A stretch of DNA of 64,000 bases from Oegoconia quadripuncta (Eukaryota; Arthropoda; Insecta; Lepidoptera; Autostichidae): NCBI GenBank assembly GCA_949316235.1, contig OX438748.1, positions 4,281,001 to 4,345,000 on the forward strand. Reading direction: 5' to 3'. Positions 42,700 through 53,130 of the stretch are shown piece after piece. Under the pieces are notes generated by a model. The model did no database searches, was not told the origin of the DNA, and saw only the letters and a list, made by a program, of their open reading frames with translations. Within the stretch, counting starts at the first letter, position 1, and each line of letters starts with the position of its first letter. Position numbers and translations under genes: made by a program.

Positions 42700-42790
42700 G
42701 TAATAATGGCACTAGGCCTGAGGTCACCCAGCCAAGGAATGACCGCGTTAAGAGTTGTCTAACTTTGCTAATCATCGTCGATAATGAATG
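42700..42790. repeat. Unclassified dispersed repeat (family X)
   Basis: GAGGTCACCCAGCCAAGGAA and CTAACTTTGCTAATCATCG match family X blocks. Confidence 0.4.
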
Positions 42791-42954
42791 AGTCTGTTTA
42801 GTGAAATTTAAAGATACTTATTTCATTCAATTTCCAGGTAAAATAAACCCATGTGTATTTTTTCAGAGAACCTTTCACTGTCTGCAAAATTTACCGCGAC
42901 AGTAAATTCTGGCTACGTGTCTGGTACTGGCAACAGTAGGTCGTTGATACGAGG

Positions 42955-43345
42955 TTTCCGATTGTCTGATCCGACTATCTGACCGTATTTATTCGATACG
43001 CGTCCGATTGTTACGCTAGACTTTTTCTGTACTCACTCGTTCTCGAGCTATTATTCCGAGTGCTTGCATGCGGAGTAGAAAGAAAAAATGGATGACGAAT
43101 TACTGTTACTTATTGCAAAAAAAAAATATGAAAATATTTGCTCGTGACGCGAAAGAAGAAAAAACCGGTAATAAAATCGTGAACACCTCGGCGCTGTTTC
43201 CGACGCCGACTTCTGATCCGACTAACGGATCGGACGTGTACTGAATTTTGAAATAAAATAATGGCTCCAACGCCTGCCGAAAGTCGGATCAGATTTTGGG
43301 ATCCTATATACTATCTGATGGAAAAATCGGATGTATGTATATTCC
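42955..43345. mobile_element. Possible decayed Harbinger-like element
   Basis: CCGATTGTCTGATCCGAC near the left and inverted GTCGGATCAGATTTTGGGAT plus ATCTGATGGAAAAATCGGAT near the right bracket a short frame from 43088 beginning MDDELLLLIAKKKY, similar to the leucine-rich start of Harbinger nucleases. The frame stops after 19 codons. Support is weak. Confidence 0.35.
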
Positions 43346-43528
43346 CAGCCGTTGCCCGGTCTTGTTTGCGCCCTCAATTATGTTCCAGTTCAGTTTGTTT
43401 CGCCCGCATCCTCACAGTTATGTTTGCCTGGTACATGCAGCGGTAAACATTACGGTTCATAGCGATCCCAATGTGGGTTGGGCGGATGTCAATTGTATAT
43501 TTACTTAATTTCTTGATCATGGATAATT

Positions 43529-43815
43529 GACGACCTGTTTGGTGTAGTGGTTAGAATCCCTGACTGCTATAGTAAACAGTCGCGGGTTCGAATCCCGCTA
43601 GGGGCATATGTTTATATAATGAGTACGGACGTGATATGTGTATAAAACTTATGGATGATTTCATTAATATGACCCTATACAATATTTAACAAAGTAATTT
43701 TTTAATATGCATATATTAAAAAATAACTATGTATTTATGTGCACATCTACCATCTGGTAGCCACAATAGAAGCCTAGTTGCTTAGTGTGGAACAAGATGG
43801 CGCATAGTGTATATT
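43529..43815 (+). mobile_element. tRNA-derived SINE, family A
   Basis: GACGACCTGTTTGGTGTAGT, GGGTTCGAATCCCGCTAGGG, body to GGAACAAGATGGCGCATAGT. Confidence 0.9.
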
Positions 43816-44763
43816 TATTTATTTTCAAAATAAGTAACATTATGTTAAGAGCTTTTATTCTTCCCAGTGGCTGACCTGCACTCGAGAAGCCTAAAGCTAA
43901 TTATAAACTAATTTCAAATCTAAATATATAAAGGAAGAAGCTGACTGACTGACTGACTGACTGACTGACATATCTACGCACAGGCCAAACCGCTGGGTCT
44001 AGAGTTTCCAAATTTGGCACGTAGGTTGCTTACGAGGTCTAGGGGAGCACTAAGAAAGGATTTTTCAAAATTCACCCTTTAAGGGGGTGAAACAGGGGTG
44101 GGAAGTTTGTATGAAGAAACAGTACAACTTGGACATTTCGACTATTTTCGACTCGAAACTTCGCAAGAGTACTCCTAGAAACAAATAAGCTAATACGTGT
44201 TTTGAGATTTTTCGAAAAACAACCCCCTGGGTTGTGAAATGGGGGTTAAAACCGTAAAATCGATATTGGTGTCGTTATTTAGGTTTTATGGGATGTTGAT
44301 TTTGAAAATGACATTTATTTTAAGTTAACCCTCTAGGGTTGAGATAGGGGTGGGGGTTGATACCAAAAAAGTCAATATTGGTGTCATTATTTAGGTTTTT
44401 TGGGACGTTGATTACGAAAATGCCATTTGTTTTGAAGCTAACCCCTTGGGGTTAGAGAATGCGATAAGGGTGAGTTGAGATTTTTCGAAAAACAGCCCCC
44501 TGGGGTGTGAAATGGGGGTTGAAACCATAAAATCGATATTGGTGTCGTTATTTAGGTTTTTTGGGATGTTGATTATGAAAATGACATTTATTTTAAGCCA
44601 ACCCTCTAGGGGTGAGATAGGGGTGGGGGATGATACCAAAAAAGTCTATATTGGTGTCGTTATTTAGGTTTTTTGGGACGTTGATTGCGAAAATGACATT
44701 TATTTTGAAGCTAACCCCTTACGGGTTGCGATAGTGGTAGGGGTTAAAATCACAAATTCAAAT

Positions 44764-44970
44764 TGGTGTCGAAGTCGAAGAGTCAAAGTCTCAAATTCGA
44801 AGGCTCAAAGTCGAAGGCTGAAAGTCGAAGGCTCAAAGTCGAAGGCTAAAAGTCGAAGACTCAAAGTCGAAGACTCAAAGTCGAAAGCTCAAAGTCGAAG
44901 GCTCAAAGACGAAGGCTCAAAGTCGAAGGCTCAAAGTCGAAGACTCAAAGTCGAAGACTCAAAGTCGAAA
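44764..44970. repeat. 14-bp minisatellite GGCTCAAAGTCGAA, unit 1
   Basis: About 15 tandem copies with GGCTC/GACTC variants. Because 14 is not divisible by 3, all frames read the same cyclic peptide (SKAQSRRLKVEG-like), giving a spurious open frame. Confidence 0.9.
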
Positions 44971-44974
44971 AGTA

Positions 44975-45205
44975 AAATTCATAGTCAAAGTCATGTCAAA
45001 GTCATAGTCAAAGTCATAGTCAAAGTAATAGTCAAAGTCATAGTCATAGGCAAAGTCATAGTCAAAGTCATAGTCAATGTCAAAGTCATAGTCAAAGTCA
45101 TAGTCATAGTCATAGTCAAAGTCAAAGTCGTAGTCAATGTCATAGTCGAAGTTATAGTCAAAGTCATAGTTAAAGTTTTAGTCAAAGTCATAGTCATAGT
45201 CAAAG
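44975..45205. repeat. 12-bp minisatellite GTCAAAGTCATA, unit 1
   Basis: Tandem GTCAAAGTCATA with variants (6-bp half-units GTCATA, GTCAAA, GTCAAT). Frames on both strands are open (VIVK and TMTL repeats) purely from the period. Confidence 0.9.
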
Positions 45206-45976
45206 GGGTGAATAGAATTTCCAAATTTGGCACGTAGGTTCCTTACGAGGTCTAGGGGAGCACTAAGAAAGGATTTTTCAAAATTCACCCTTTAAGGGGG
45301 TGAAACAGGAGTGGGAAGTTTGTATGAAGAAACAGTATAACTTGGACATTTCGACTATTTTCGACTCGAAACTTCGCAAGAGTACTCCTAGAAACAAATA
45401 AGCTAATACGTGTTTTGAGATTTTTCGAAAAACAACCCCCTGGGTTGTGAAATGGGGGTTAAAACCGTAAAATCGATATTGGTGTCGTTATTTAGGTTTT
45501 ATGGGATGTTGATTTTGAAAATCACATTTATTTTAAGTTAACCCTCTAGGGTTGAGATAGAGGTGGGGGTTGATACCAAAAAAGTCAATATTGGTGTCAT
45601 TATTTAGGTTTTTTGGGACGTTGATTACGAAAATGCCATTTGTTTTGAAGCTAACCCCTTGGGGTTAGAGAATGCGATAAGGGTGAGTTGAGATTTTTCG
45701 AAAAACAGCCCCCTGGGGTGTGAAATGGGGGTTGAAACCATAAAATCGATATTGGTGTCGTTATTTAGGTTTTTTGGGATGTTGATTATGAAAATGACAT
45801 TTATTTTAAGCCAATCCTCTAGGGGTGAGATAGGGGTGGGGGATGATACCAAAAAAGTCTATATTGGTGTCGTTATTTAAGTTTTTTGGGACGTTGATTG
45901 CGAAAATGACATTTATTTTGAAGCTAACCCCTTACGGGTTGCGATAGTGGTAGGGGTTAAAATCACAAATTCAAAT

Positions 45977-46211
45977 TGGTGTCGAAGTCGAAGAGTCAAA
46001 GTCTCAAATTCGAAGGCTCAAAGTCGAAGGCTGAAAGCCGAAGGCTCAAAGTCGAAGGCTAAAAGTCGAAGACTCAAAGTCGAAGACTCAAAGTCGAAAG
46101 CTCAAAGTCGAAGGCTCAAAGTCGAAGGCTTAAAATCGAAGGCTCAAAGACGAAGGCTCAAAGTCGAAGGCTCAAAGTCGAAGACTCAAAGTCGAAGACT
46201 CAAAGTCGAAA
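45977..46211. repeat. 14-bp minisatellite GGCTCAAAGTCGAA, unit 2
   Basis: As in unit 1 but longer by about two copies, with extra GGCTTAAAATCGAA variants near 46125-46150. Confidence 0.9.
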
Positions 46212-46217
46212 AGTAAA

Positions 46218-46486
46218 ATTCATAGTCAAAGTCATGTCAAAGTCATAGTCAAAGTCATAGTCAAAGTCATAGTCAAAGTCATAGTCAAAGTCATAGTCAA
46301 AGTCATAGTCAAAGTCATAGTCAAAGTCATAGTCATAGGCAAAGTCATAGTCAAAGTCATAGTCAATGTCAAAGTCATAGTCAAAGTCATAGTCATAGTC
46401 AAAGTCAAAGTCGTAGTCAATGTCATAGTCGAAGTCATAGTCAAAGTCATAGTTAAAGTTTTAGTCAAAGTCATAGTCATAGTCAA
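46218..46486. repeat. 12-bp minisatellite GTCAAAGTCATA, unit 2
   Basis: As in unit 1 with an added homogeneous run of GTCAAAGTCATA copies at about 46245-46335. Confidence 0.9.
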
Positions 46487-46969
46487 AGGGGTGAATAGAA
46501 TTTCCAAATTTGGCACGTAGGTTCCTTACGAGGTCTAGGGGAGCACTAAGAAAGGATTTTTCAAAATTCACCCTTTAAGGGGGTGAAACAGGAGTGGGAA
46601 GTTTGTATGAAGAAACAGTATAACTTGGACATTTCGACTATTTTCGACTCGAAACTTCGCAAGGGTACTCCTAGGAACAAATAAGCTAATACGTGTTTTG
46701 AGATTTTTCGAATTCAACCCCCTGGGTTGTGAAATGGGGGTTAAAACCATAAAATCGATATTGGTGTCGTTATTTAGGTTTTATGAGATGTTGATTATGA
46801 AAATGACATTTATTTTAAGTTAACCCTCTAGGGTTGAGATAGGGGTGGGGGTTGATACCAAAAAAGTCAATATTGGTGTCATTATTTAGGTTTTTTGGGA
46901 CGTTGATTACGAAAATGCCATTTGTTTTGAAGCTAGCCCCTTGGGGTTAGAGAATGAGATAAGGGTGAG

Positions 46970-47425
46970 TTGAACACTTTGAACCCACCGGGTATGCCAT
47001 ATCACAGACTTTTACTACGTGTGGGTGCACCTGTTATGTTATTGAGAAATTTAAAGCCACCCAAACTTTGTAACGGTACTAGGTTGCAAGTCAAGGCTTT
47101 GCACCGGAACGTAGTAGAGGCCACTATTTTAACAGGACCTGCTCAGGGAGAAACAGTGTTTGTACCGCGTATTCCATTAATACCAAATGATCTTCCCTTT
47201 GAATTCAAAAGGCTTCAGTTTCCACTAAAGGTCTGTTTTGCCATGACAATAAATAAGTCGCAGGGGCAAACTCTCAAATTCGCCGGAGTAGACCTACGAC
47301 AGGACTGTTTCTCTCACGGTCAGTTCTATGTGGCAGGCTCACGTGTAAGTTCACCTCAAAGTTTGGTTCTATTGCTACCACCTTCAAACATGGCAAAAAA
47401 TGTTGTTTATAAGGAAGTACTTTAA
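46970..47425 (+). pseudogene. Helitron Pif1-like helicase, C-terminal fragment
   Basis: The 151-codon frame encodes LRVGAPVMLLRNLKPPKLCN, then GTRLQVKALHRNVVEATILT, then FAMTINKSQGQTL and FSHGQFYVAGSRV, ending at a TAA. These are the C-terminal motifs of Pif1-family helicases fused to Rep in Helitrons. In Pif1-type SF1 helicases the TINKSQGQTL block is motif V and the YVAxSRV block is motif VI. The Walker A and B motifs and the Rep HUH domain are absent upstream, where the tandem repeat begins abruptly. The frame itself is intact over its length, suggesting that the truncation is fairly recent. Confidence 0.92.
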
Positions 47426-47624
47426 TAAATATAAACCAGAATTTTTCAGAAAGGTCTTTTAATGGATCCCTGTCTTAATTCATTTACCTGGCAAAACATC
47501 AACATGGTTCCACATACTTGTTATCTGCCCAGGGTCTTTTCCTGTTTGAGATAAGCTCTACATGGTAATTTTTCTGCTGAATGTATTCCCGTGGGAAAGT
47601 AATAAAGTGTTGATTCATGTAGTC

Positions 47625-47654
47625 TACGCGGACGAAGTCGCGGGCAGCTGCTAG
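47625..47654 (+). promoter_or_regulatory. Helitron 3' terminal hairpin and CTAG end
   Basis: CGCGGACGAAGTCGCG can fold into a short stem with a GAA loop about 15 bases before the CTAG terminus. In Helitrons this structure acts as the rolling-circle replication terminator. Confidence 0.85.
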
Positions 47655-47820
47655 TTATTAATAAAGACGGCCAATTTTTGTTATAATCGTGAATTCTGGA
47701 AAAAACACCCATCAAAGCTATTTTTAATCCACACATATAGTGGCTTACATTCCATATAAAATTACAAGACGCTCTTATTTTCCCAATTAGGTATAGTTTT
47801 AGGAAATAATGCATTTAGAA

Positions 47821-48004
47821 AATAGACCGGATATTAGTCAAATAAGCAGAAACATTAATTCCTGCAACCTTACCTGGAAGTCGGTTGCTTTGCCAATTTT
47901 TGGCGGTTAAATTATTAATCGATAACTAGCCATGAATCGCTATACATACACCTGAAGAACGCGGAATTAATGTTTCTGCTTATTTGACTAATATCCGGTC
48001 TATT
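47821..48004. repeat. Perfect 42-bp inverted repeat with 100-nt loop
   Basis: 47821-47862 and 47963-48004 are exact reverse complements (42 of 42). Confidence 0.95.
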
Positions 48005-48330
48005 CCATATCCGGCACTCCGGAGATAGAGAGTGCTCTATCTCCGGAGTGCCCAGATCATAACCAAATTTATATGGGGCCACCCTGGTAAGGTTGCGCAA
48101 CCTTACCTCGAAGTAGGTTGCTTTGACAATTTTTGGCGGTTAAGTTATTAATTGACAACTAGCAATGAATCGCTACACATACACCTGAAGAACGCGGAAT
48201 TAATGTTTCTGCTAATTTGACTAATATCCGGTATATTCTACATCCGGCACTCCGGCGATAGAGAGTGCTCTATCTCCGGAGTGCATCATCAGATCATAAT
48301 CAAATTTATATGGGACCACGCTGGTAATAA
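47864..48330. repeat. Tandem pair of 233-bp MITE-like units
   Basis: Unit 1 (47864-48096) starts GCAACCTTACC and ends GGTAAGGTTGC, an 11-bp terminal inverted repeat. Unit 2 (48097-48330) has the same start but a shortened end. At the junction the two ends form the perfect 22-bp palindrome at 48086-48107. Each unit contains a hairpin GCACTCCGGAGATAGAG / AGTG / inverse at 48014-48051 and, with one mismatch, at 48247-48284. Confidence 0.85.
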
Positions 48331-48894
48331 ACCCCATCAAACAAAAAACAATCAGCAAAATAAGGAAAATATGGGTAAATGAGACCACGTTGGAAGCATT
48401 TCCTATAAAATAAAAAAATAATTTTTCAAATCAGTTTATAAATGACGGAGTTCTGAGGTAACAAATTGTGCTGGTGGCCATCTCTGATCTTCTCCATCAC
48501 ATCCACTTTACCAATTGAAACATTCTGAATGTAAATTCTTGACACGTTGATGTAAATACTAAAATTACTGTATGTATGCCTATAATATATGAGTAGTTCC
48601 CACAATTCCTCATAGATCTCATCATCAGAAGAGATTATGGTGAACATGAAACCACCCTGTCCTATTAAATAAAGACAGAGTTTTACGAATCGGTTTATAA
48701 AATGACTGAGTTCTGAGGTACCAAATATAAAAAACAAATTAAAAAAATACAACCAAATTGTTAAACTCTATCTTTTTTGAAGTGAGTTAAATAGACATAT
48801 ATCACATCATAATGACATTTGACGCTATTTGCAAAAAATATGGAACATTTACATTATGACATTTATTTTTCTCCACCTGTTATATCCCACTCTG
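48331..48894. repeat. Related degraded modules of the 47.8-50.3 kb cluster
   Basis: CGGTTTATAAAATGACTGAG with TTCTGAGGTACC (about 48692-48722) repeats AGTTTATAAATGACGGAG with TTCTGAGGTAAC (about 48433-48462). The 108-codon minus-strand frame here has no known match. Confidence 0.5.
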
Positions 48895-49090
48895 TATTAA
48901 AACAATAAACCGAAAATTGGTCAAACAAACACTAACAATAATTCCGCGTATTTAAGGTGTGTACCGCTTCATTGCTTGTGTCAAATAAAAACCATAAATA
49001 TCAAAGCACAATGACATTTCAAGCCATTTGCAAAAATTATGGCACATTTAAATTTTGACATTTATTTTGCCCCACCTTTTATATTCACAA
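48895..49090. repeat. Cluster module with CACAATGACATTTCAAGCC
   Basis: Shares with 50095-50280 the order AATTCCGC, AGGTGTGTACCGCTTCATTG, ATAAATATCAAAGCACAAT and CATTTGCAAAAATTATGGCA. Its first half is also related to the minus strand of the 233-bp units. Confidence 0.6.
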
Positions 49091-49197
49091 ACCCTATCCA
49101 ACCAGTCTCTTTATATGATATACTCCCTTATGATACCCCTAAACCCACTAACATGAAATGCCTATTGTTATATACAAATTCCACTTTTGTAAATATT

Positions 49198-49229
49198 TTA
49201 TCCAAGTATATGGATATATACTTGGATAA
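49198..49229. repeat. Perfect 14-bp hairpin
   Basis: TTATCCAAGTATAT at 49198-49211 pairs with ATATACTTGGATAA at 49216-49229 across a 4-nt loop. Confidence 0.9.
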
Positions 49230-49539
49230 GATAAAATTATGAAATTTAAGTATAATCTTATCCGTGATTTGTCCCTGTGCTGTCCTGTATTATATATTCG
49301 TGTTTGTCTTCCTTTCTGTTTTAGATCGCTCAAACAGGATCCAGACCCATAGTTTGGCACAGACTACATACTGGTCAACCTCATTCAGCGATTTAGCCAT
49401 ACAACCGGACTCTGGCAGTAATGGTCGATCGTAATATAGACGACCGATTGCCATAAAATAAAAAGTTGAAGTTGAAGTATATTCACAAAAAACAAAAAAC
49501 ATATATTTAAAGCTAAAATAAGTAAAAATAGTGTTTATC

Positions 49540-49640
49540 ACCAGGGTGATCCCATATAAATTTGATGAAAAACTGAAGATGCAATCCGGAGGTAGAGTGC
49601 ATCCTTGCGGAAGTTTGCTGTTTGCCAATTTTTAGCTTTT
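49540..49640 (-). repeat. Inverted, degraded cluster module
   Basis: The minus strand has AAATTTATATGGGATCACCC, like AAATTTATATGGGACCACGC at the end of the 233-bp unit. Confidence 0.5.
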
Positions 49641-49694
49641 TAATTATCGTACGAGTGTTTCTATATCTTTGTTTGTAAACACTTTTGAAATTAT

Positions 49695-50110
49695 ATTAAT
49701 ATAATTATATTGAATAGGGAAAGGTTAGAGGCATTCGAGATGTGGTGCTTGAGACGAATGGAGGGAATAATCTGGACCGAGAAGAGAACAAATGAAGAGG
49801 TGTTAATGATGGTAAAGAATAAGAGATGCCTGTTAGCCACAGTTGAGAACCGAAGAGGAAAGATGGTAGGCCGCTTGATACGACACGATATTTTTTTGAA
49901 GAACATAATTGAGGGAAAGATTGAACGAAAGAGAGGAAGAGGAAGACCTAGGCGTAATTACTTTGACCAAGTGAAAGAAAAGGTGAATGTCGTGTCGTAT
50001 CAAGAGGTTAAAACCAGGGCGGAAAGTGGTCATTACTCCACCGACAAGAGCATAGCTCTTAAATTGAAGAAGAAGTTATGTTCACGCTACATTATAACAG
50101 TAAACCAGAA
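49695..50110 (+). mobile_element. LINE ORF2 C-terminus (ERLEAFEMWCLRRM type)
   Basis: The frame encodes ERLEAFEMWCLRRMEGIIWT, then NEEVLMMVKNKRCLLATVEN, then GRLIRHDIFLKNIIEGKIER and GRGRPRRNYFDQVKEKVNVV. This is the well-known C-terminal part of an endonuclease/reverse transcriptase protein of RTE-related LINEs. The frame is open for 160 codons but both the polymerase core and N-terminal endonuclease are absent. A sibling scrap lies at 14130-14215 and an inverse copy at 62366-62625. Confidence 0.9.
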
Positions 50111-50280
50111 ATTTGTCAATATCAGGAACAATCATTCCGCTTTCTTCAGGTGTGTATTGCTTCGTTGTTTGTTGTCAATCAAAGAAACATAAATATCAAA
50201 GCACAATAACATTTGGCGCCATTTGCAAAAATTATGGCACATTATGGCATTATTTTTACCCCACTTGTTGTAATACTATA
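50095..50280. repeat. Cluster module with CACAATAACATTTGGCGCC
   Basis: Second copy of the module at 48895-49090, starting just after the LINE C-terminus. Confidence 0.6.
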
Positions 50281-50749
50281 CAATAATATAGAATCTCTCC
50301 GCCTTACCATCCTGTAGGTGGATAGCAACTTCCACAGATTATAATCTAATTTACAATCTATCCCCAACAATGGGACGACAAGCCAACCTGAGTCTATAAG
50401 ATTATCTTCTCCGGACAATGCCGGCAAGTTTAGTCTACGTTAATCAGATAACTGAGCTAAAGTGGGCTTGATGCTGAAGTTTGTGAAACAAGCGTATTGT
50501 AGTTGTAACTATTCCTTAGATTGGTACTTGAATTTCATAGACTATAGAGTATATTATAAGACAACGCATTAGAAGGAGCCAGTTGACACTATACATGGAG
50601 TTTGTGGTGAACTCGCTCGATACTCATGGAAGTTAGTTCTAGTAGATTAGGTAGCGGTCAGGGTCTCTGTTTCCAGTTAAATAAATAAATATTCGTTTTT
50701 TTTTATATTATTTTTATTATCTAAATTGTTATTTGGAAATAATTGATAA
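50281..50749. other. Stretch with no clear feature
   Basis: No recognisable structure. Confidence 0.3.
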
Positions 50750-50830
50750 ATAAATAATAATAAATAAATATCTTTACACAAACACACATCGCCATCTAGT
50801 AGCACAGTAAGCAACTTGTCTTGTGTTTTA
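50750..50830 (-). mobile_element. SINE family A tail fragment
   Basis: ATATCTTTACACAAACACAC and TCGCCATCTAGTAGCACAG match the reverse tail of family A. Confidence 0.65.
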
Positions 50831-51999
50831 GTAAACCGTGGGGTGGATAATACTGATTCCACAACAAATTGAGAGATGAAACTTATAATATTAGGTCCTT
50901 ACCTATGAAATTGGCGTTTTGTATGAAGAATTTCATTAAGACTATCTTCTCCATATAAACAGTTTTGATTTTTTTTTTGGGAAAGGCAAATCCAAATTTA
51001 GCTAAACTTTGTGTGTATTATCAGTATTTATCAGATAACATTTAGTTAAGTATAGGCAGCGTTAATTTTTTAAAGTACCTAACCGCTTTATAAAAGTTTC
51101 GGCGATCTAAGAAATGATAATGGGAACCACATGAAAAGAGCTCTGTTCAAATTTTTTTTATTATATGATTTAGTCCAGAAATTAAAAAATATTTCATGTG
51201 AAACCTTGAAATAATATTCTATTTTCCAAATAAACAAATTTAGATATAGCCTTGAAAATCGTAGGAATTTGTACATATGATTAACGCTGAAAAAAACTTC
51301 AATTTCATAGACCCAATAAAAGCTTTTAAAAATGAATGGGCTGTGTGAGGGATGATGTGAATGAATAGGGCGTGAGTGATGAGAAAACGTGATAAGAAAA
51401 AGACGTACTGCGCCGACCCCAATTAATTTATAATAGTGTAATGTAATAATAAATAATAAAATAATGAAGATGATGATTGTATTAAAGATATTATTAGGTT
51501 CAATATTGCAAAAGTACAAAACAGTAACTTCCCTGTTCCATTTCCTTGCCGGGTATTTCAAGCGAACCTCGCTATATAAACTTAATATAATAAATAATAA
51601 TAATACAGGTCGCTCATTATCTTATACATGTTGCAAGCAACAAGCTTCCTAACAAGCTTCACTTTATCGAATTCACATAAACATTCTCCTATGTTTGCTT
51701 TACCAACATGTCCCTTCTTCGTTATACGAGTAGGTACCTATTTCTACTGAATTCCGTGTTCGTTATTTTTTATTTTCGAGAAAATGTTTTATCTCAGCAA
51801 AATTTATGGCGTCCAATAGGTATCAGATAAGAAGCGGCCAAGTGCGAGTAGGACTATATAGCCTGACGGCAGCGTCTTACCAATGACCATTGACGAAAAT
51901 CTTTAAAGTAACAAAACAGTATGGGAATATGCATTTGAAAGGCCCTTTATCTTTTTTTTTGGAAATTGTTTCGGCAAGCAAAAAGAATAAAACCAAGCC
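50831..51999. other. AT-rich stretch; open frames without known match
   Basis: The 157-codon minus-strand frame at 51088-51561 is hydrophobic (ILLFIITLHYYKL) and AT-driven; it matches no family that I know. No start context, signal or splice evidence supports it. Confidence 0.35.
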
Positions 52000-52200
52000 T
52001 GTCTCTTCTGGTGGGTGTCGTAAAAGGCGACTATGGGACCTTTCACCAAAAACATCTATAGATTTGCATGTTTGTGTGAATCGAAATGAGAATGGTGGAT
52101 GTTTCAAGCATTGTCATTTTAATGCTTTGAACACCCCAAACATTCATGACCTTCTTCCTAACAAGTATCTTTACGTCAAGTAGACCTTCATCCCAAATGG
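52000..52200. repeat. LINE-type fragment with GGTGTCGTAAAAGGCGACTA
   Basis: Sibling of 28015-28300 with the same ordered blocks (CACCAAAAACATCTATAG against CACCAAGAAAACATCTACAG). Confidence 0.5.
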
Positions 52201-52954
52201 ATGGTCAGTGATATCCCAAACATTCATGTTTGGGATTGAACTAGTGTCTGATATTAATGACGGCTGCATATTTATAGCACAAAAAAAGTTACTTGACGTA
52301 GAGTTGGGGAACGAATGATTAACCAATTTTTACGACAATCACAAAGCAATAAAATTGATTTTTTTGTCAATATCGTAGGACAAGTCTTATGATTTTGAGA
52401 AATGCATCAGATAATGATCTTAATGATCATTAACATTTACATTCCTCGTGTGTACATGTAGACATACGGACAAAGTGATCCTATAAGAATTCCGTTTTTA
52501 CCTATTAAAATATCAAACCGTGAAAAATAAAAAATAAACTCTAAAATTTAAACTTACAATGGGTTAGCTCTTGACCTCAATAACAACGTGCGCGAGAGAG
52601 TACTTTTAATTAAAATATCGGGTTACTTGGAAATGTATTAAAAGAATTGTAAAAGTATTGAGGGAATGATACGAGGTATCTTTCTCTATGGCACCAAGGC
52701 CCGTATTAATAAACCATTCTCAAGATTGAGACGACCTTAAGTTGACCCTTGAGAATCTGTTGCAGTTTGTCGATCATTCTCGACAAGCCAGGGGCTCAAC
52801 CGTATAACCCAAAGCTGTAGCTACAGCGATCCGACTGTCCGTCCGTGTCATTATGTTCGATATGACAAGGATCATAAACGATAATAATTTTCAAAGCAAT
52901 TGAATCTATTTTAAAAATATTGTCGGTTATTCCCGACACTTACAATACAACCTT
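52201..52954. other. Stretch with a 10-bp hairpin; otherwise unremarkable
   Basis: ATCCCAAACA / TTCA / inverse at 52213-52236. GCTGTAGCTACAGC at about 52812-52825 is a perfect palindrome. No coding structure. Confidence 0.4.
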
Positions 52955-53085
52955 GGGATCTTCAAGTCTAGAGTGAATAGGCATTTACTGGCTGCGCGTG
53001 ATACATCTTCGGCTACATCGTCACTTTCCATCAGGTGGGATTGTAGTCAAACGCGAAACCAGCTTTTAATAAAAAAAAATATATA
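52955..53085 (+). mobile_element. LINE 3' end (family L1)
   Basis: AACCTTGGGATCTTCAAGTC (NLGIFKS), GAATAGGCATTTACTGG and CATCAGGTGGGATTGTAG, then poly-A. Confidence 0.75.
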
Positions 53086-53130
53086 TATAAATAAATACAT
53101 ATAAATATCCTACACTCGCGAGACAAGGCA

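Larger units (their letters stand above)
44005..46969. repeat. Higher-order tandem repeat: two full units and one partial
   Basis: Unit 1 is 44005-45217 (1213 bp), unit 2 is 45218-46500 (1283 bp) and unit 3 is cut at 46969 (469 bp). TTTCCAAATTTGGCACGTAG marks each start. Each full unit contains about four related modules of about 130 bp (each with ATTGGTGTCGTTATTTAGGT or a variant), then two minisatellites. Units 1 and 2 are nearly identical, so the duplication is recent. Confidence 0.95.
43919..47654 (+). mobile_element. Helitron, 3736 bp, with internal higher-order tandem repeat
   Basis: The 5' end is TCTAAATATATAAAGGAAGA after a host A. The 3' end is a GC-rich stem-loop (CTACGCGGACGAAGTCGCGG) followed 11 bases later by CTAG at 47651-47654, then a host T. 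This TC...CTRR plus hairpin layout with A/T insertion is diagnostic. A (CTGA)n run follows the 5' end. Inside lie 2.5 copies of a 1.2-1.3 kb repeat (44005-46969) and the last 150 codons of a Helitron helicase. The Rep domain and most of the helicase are missing, so the element needs a helper. Confidence 0.9.

Noticed and set aside
44734..45237. 167-codon open frame and matching minus-strand frames in the Helitron repeat
   Set aside because: They arise from 14-bp and 12-bp tandem repeats, with frames open on both strands; no protein family.
44764..46486. CRISPR-like array
   Set aside because: Repeats are directly adjacent without spacers, in a eukaryotic Helitron. They are minisatellites.
51088..51561. 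157-codon minus-strand open frame
   Set aside because: AT-driven hydrophobic composition, no known motif, no splice or promoter support.
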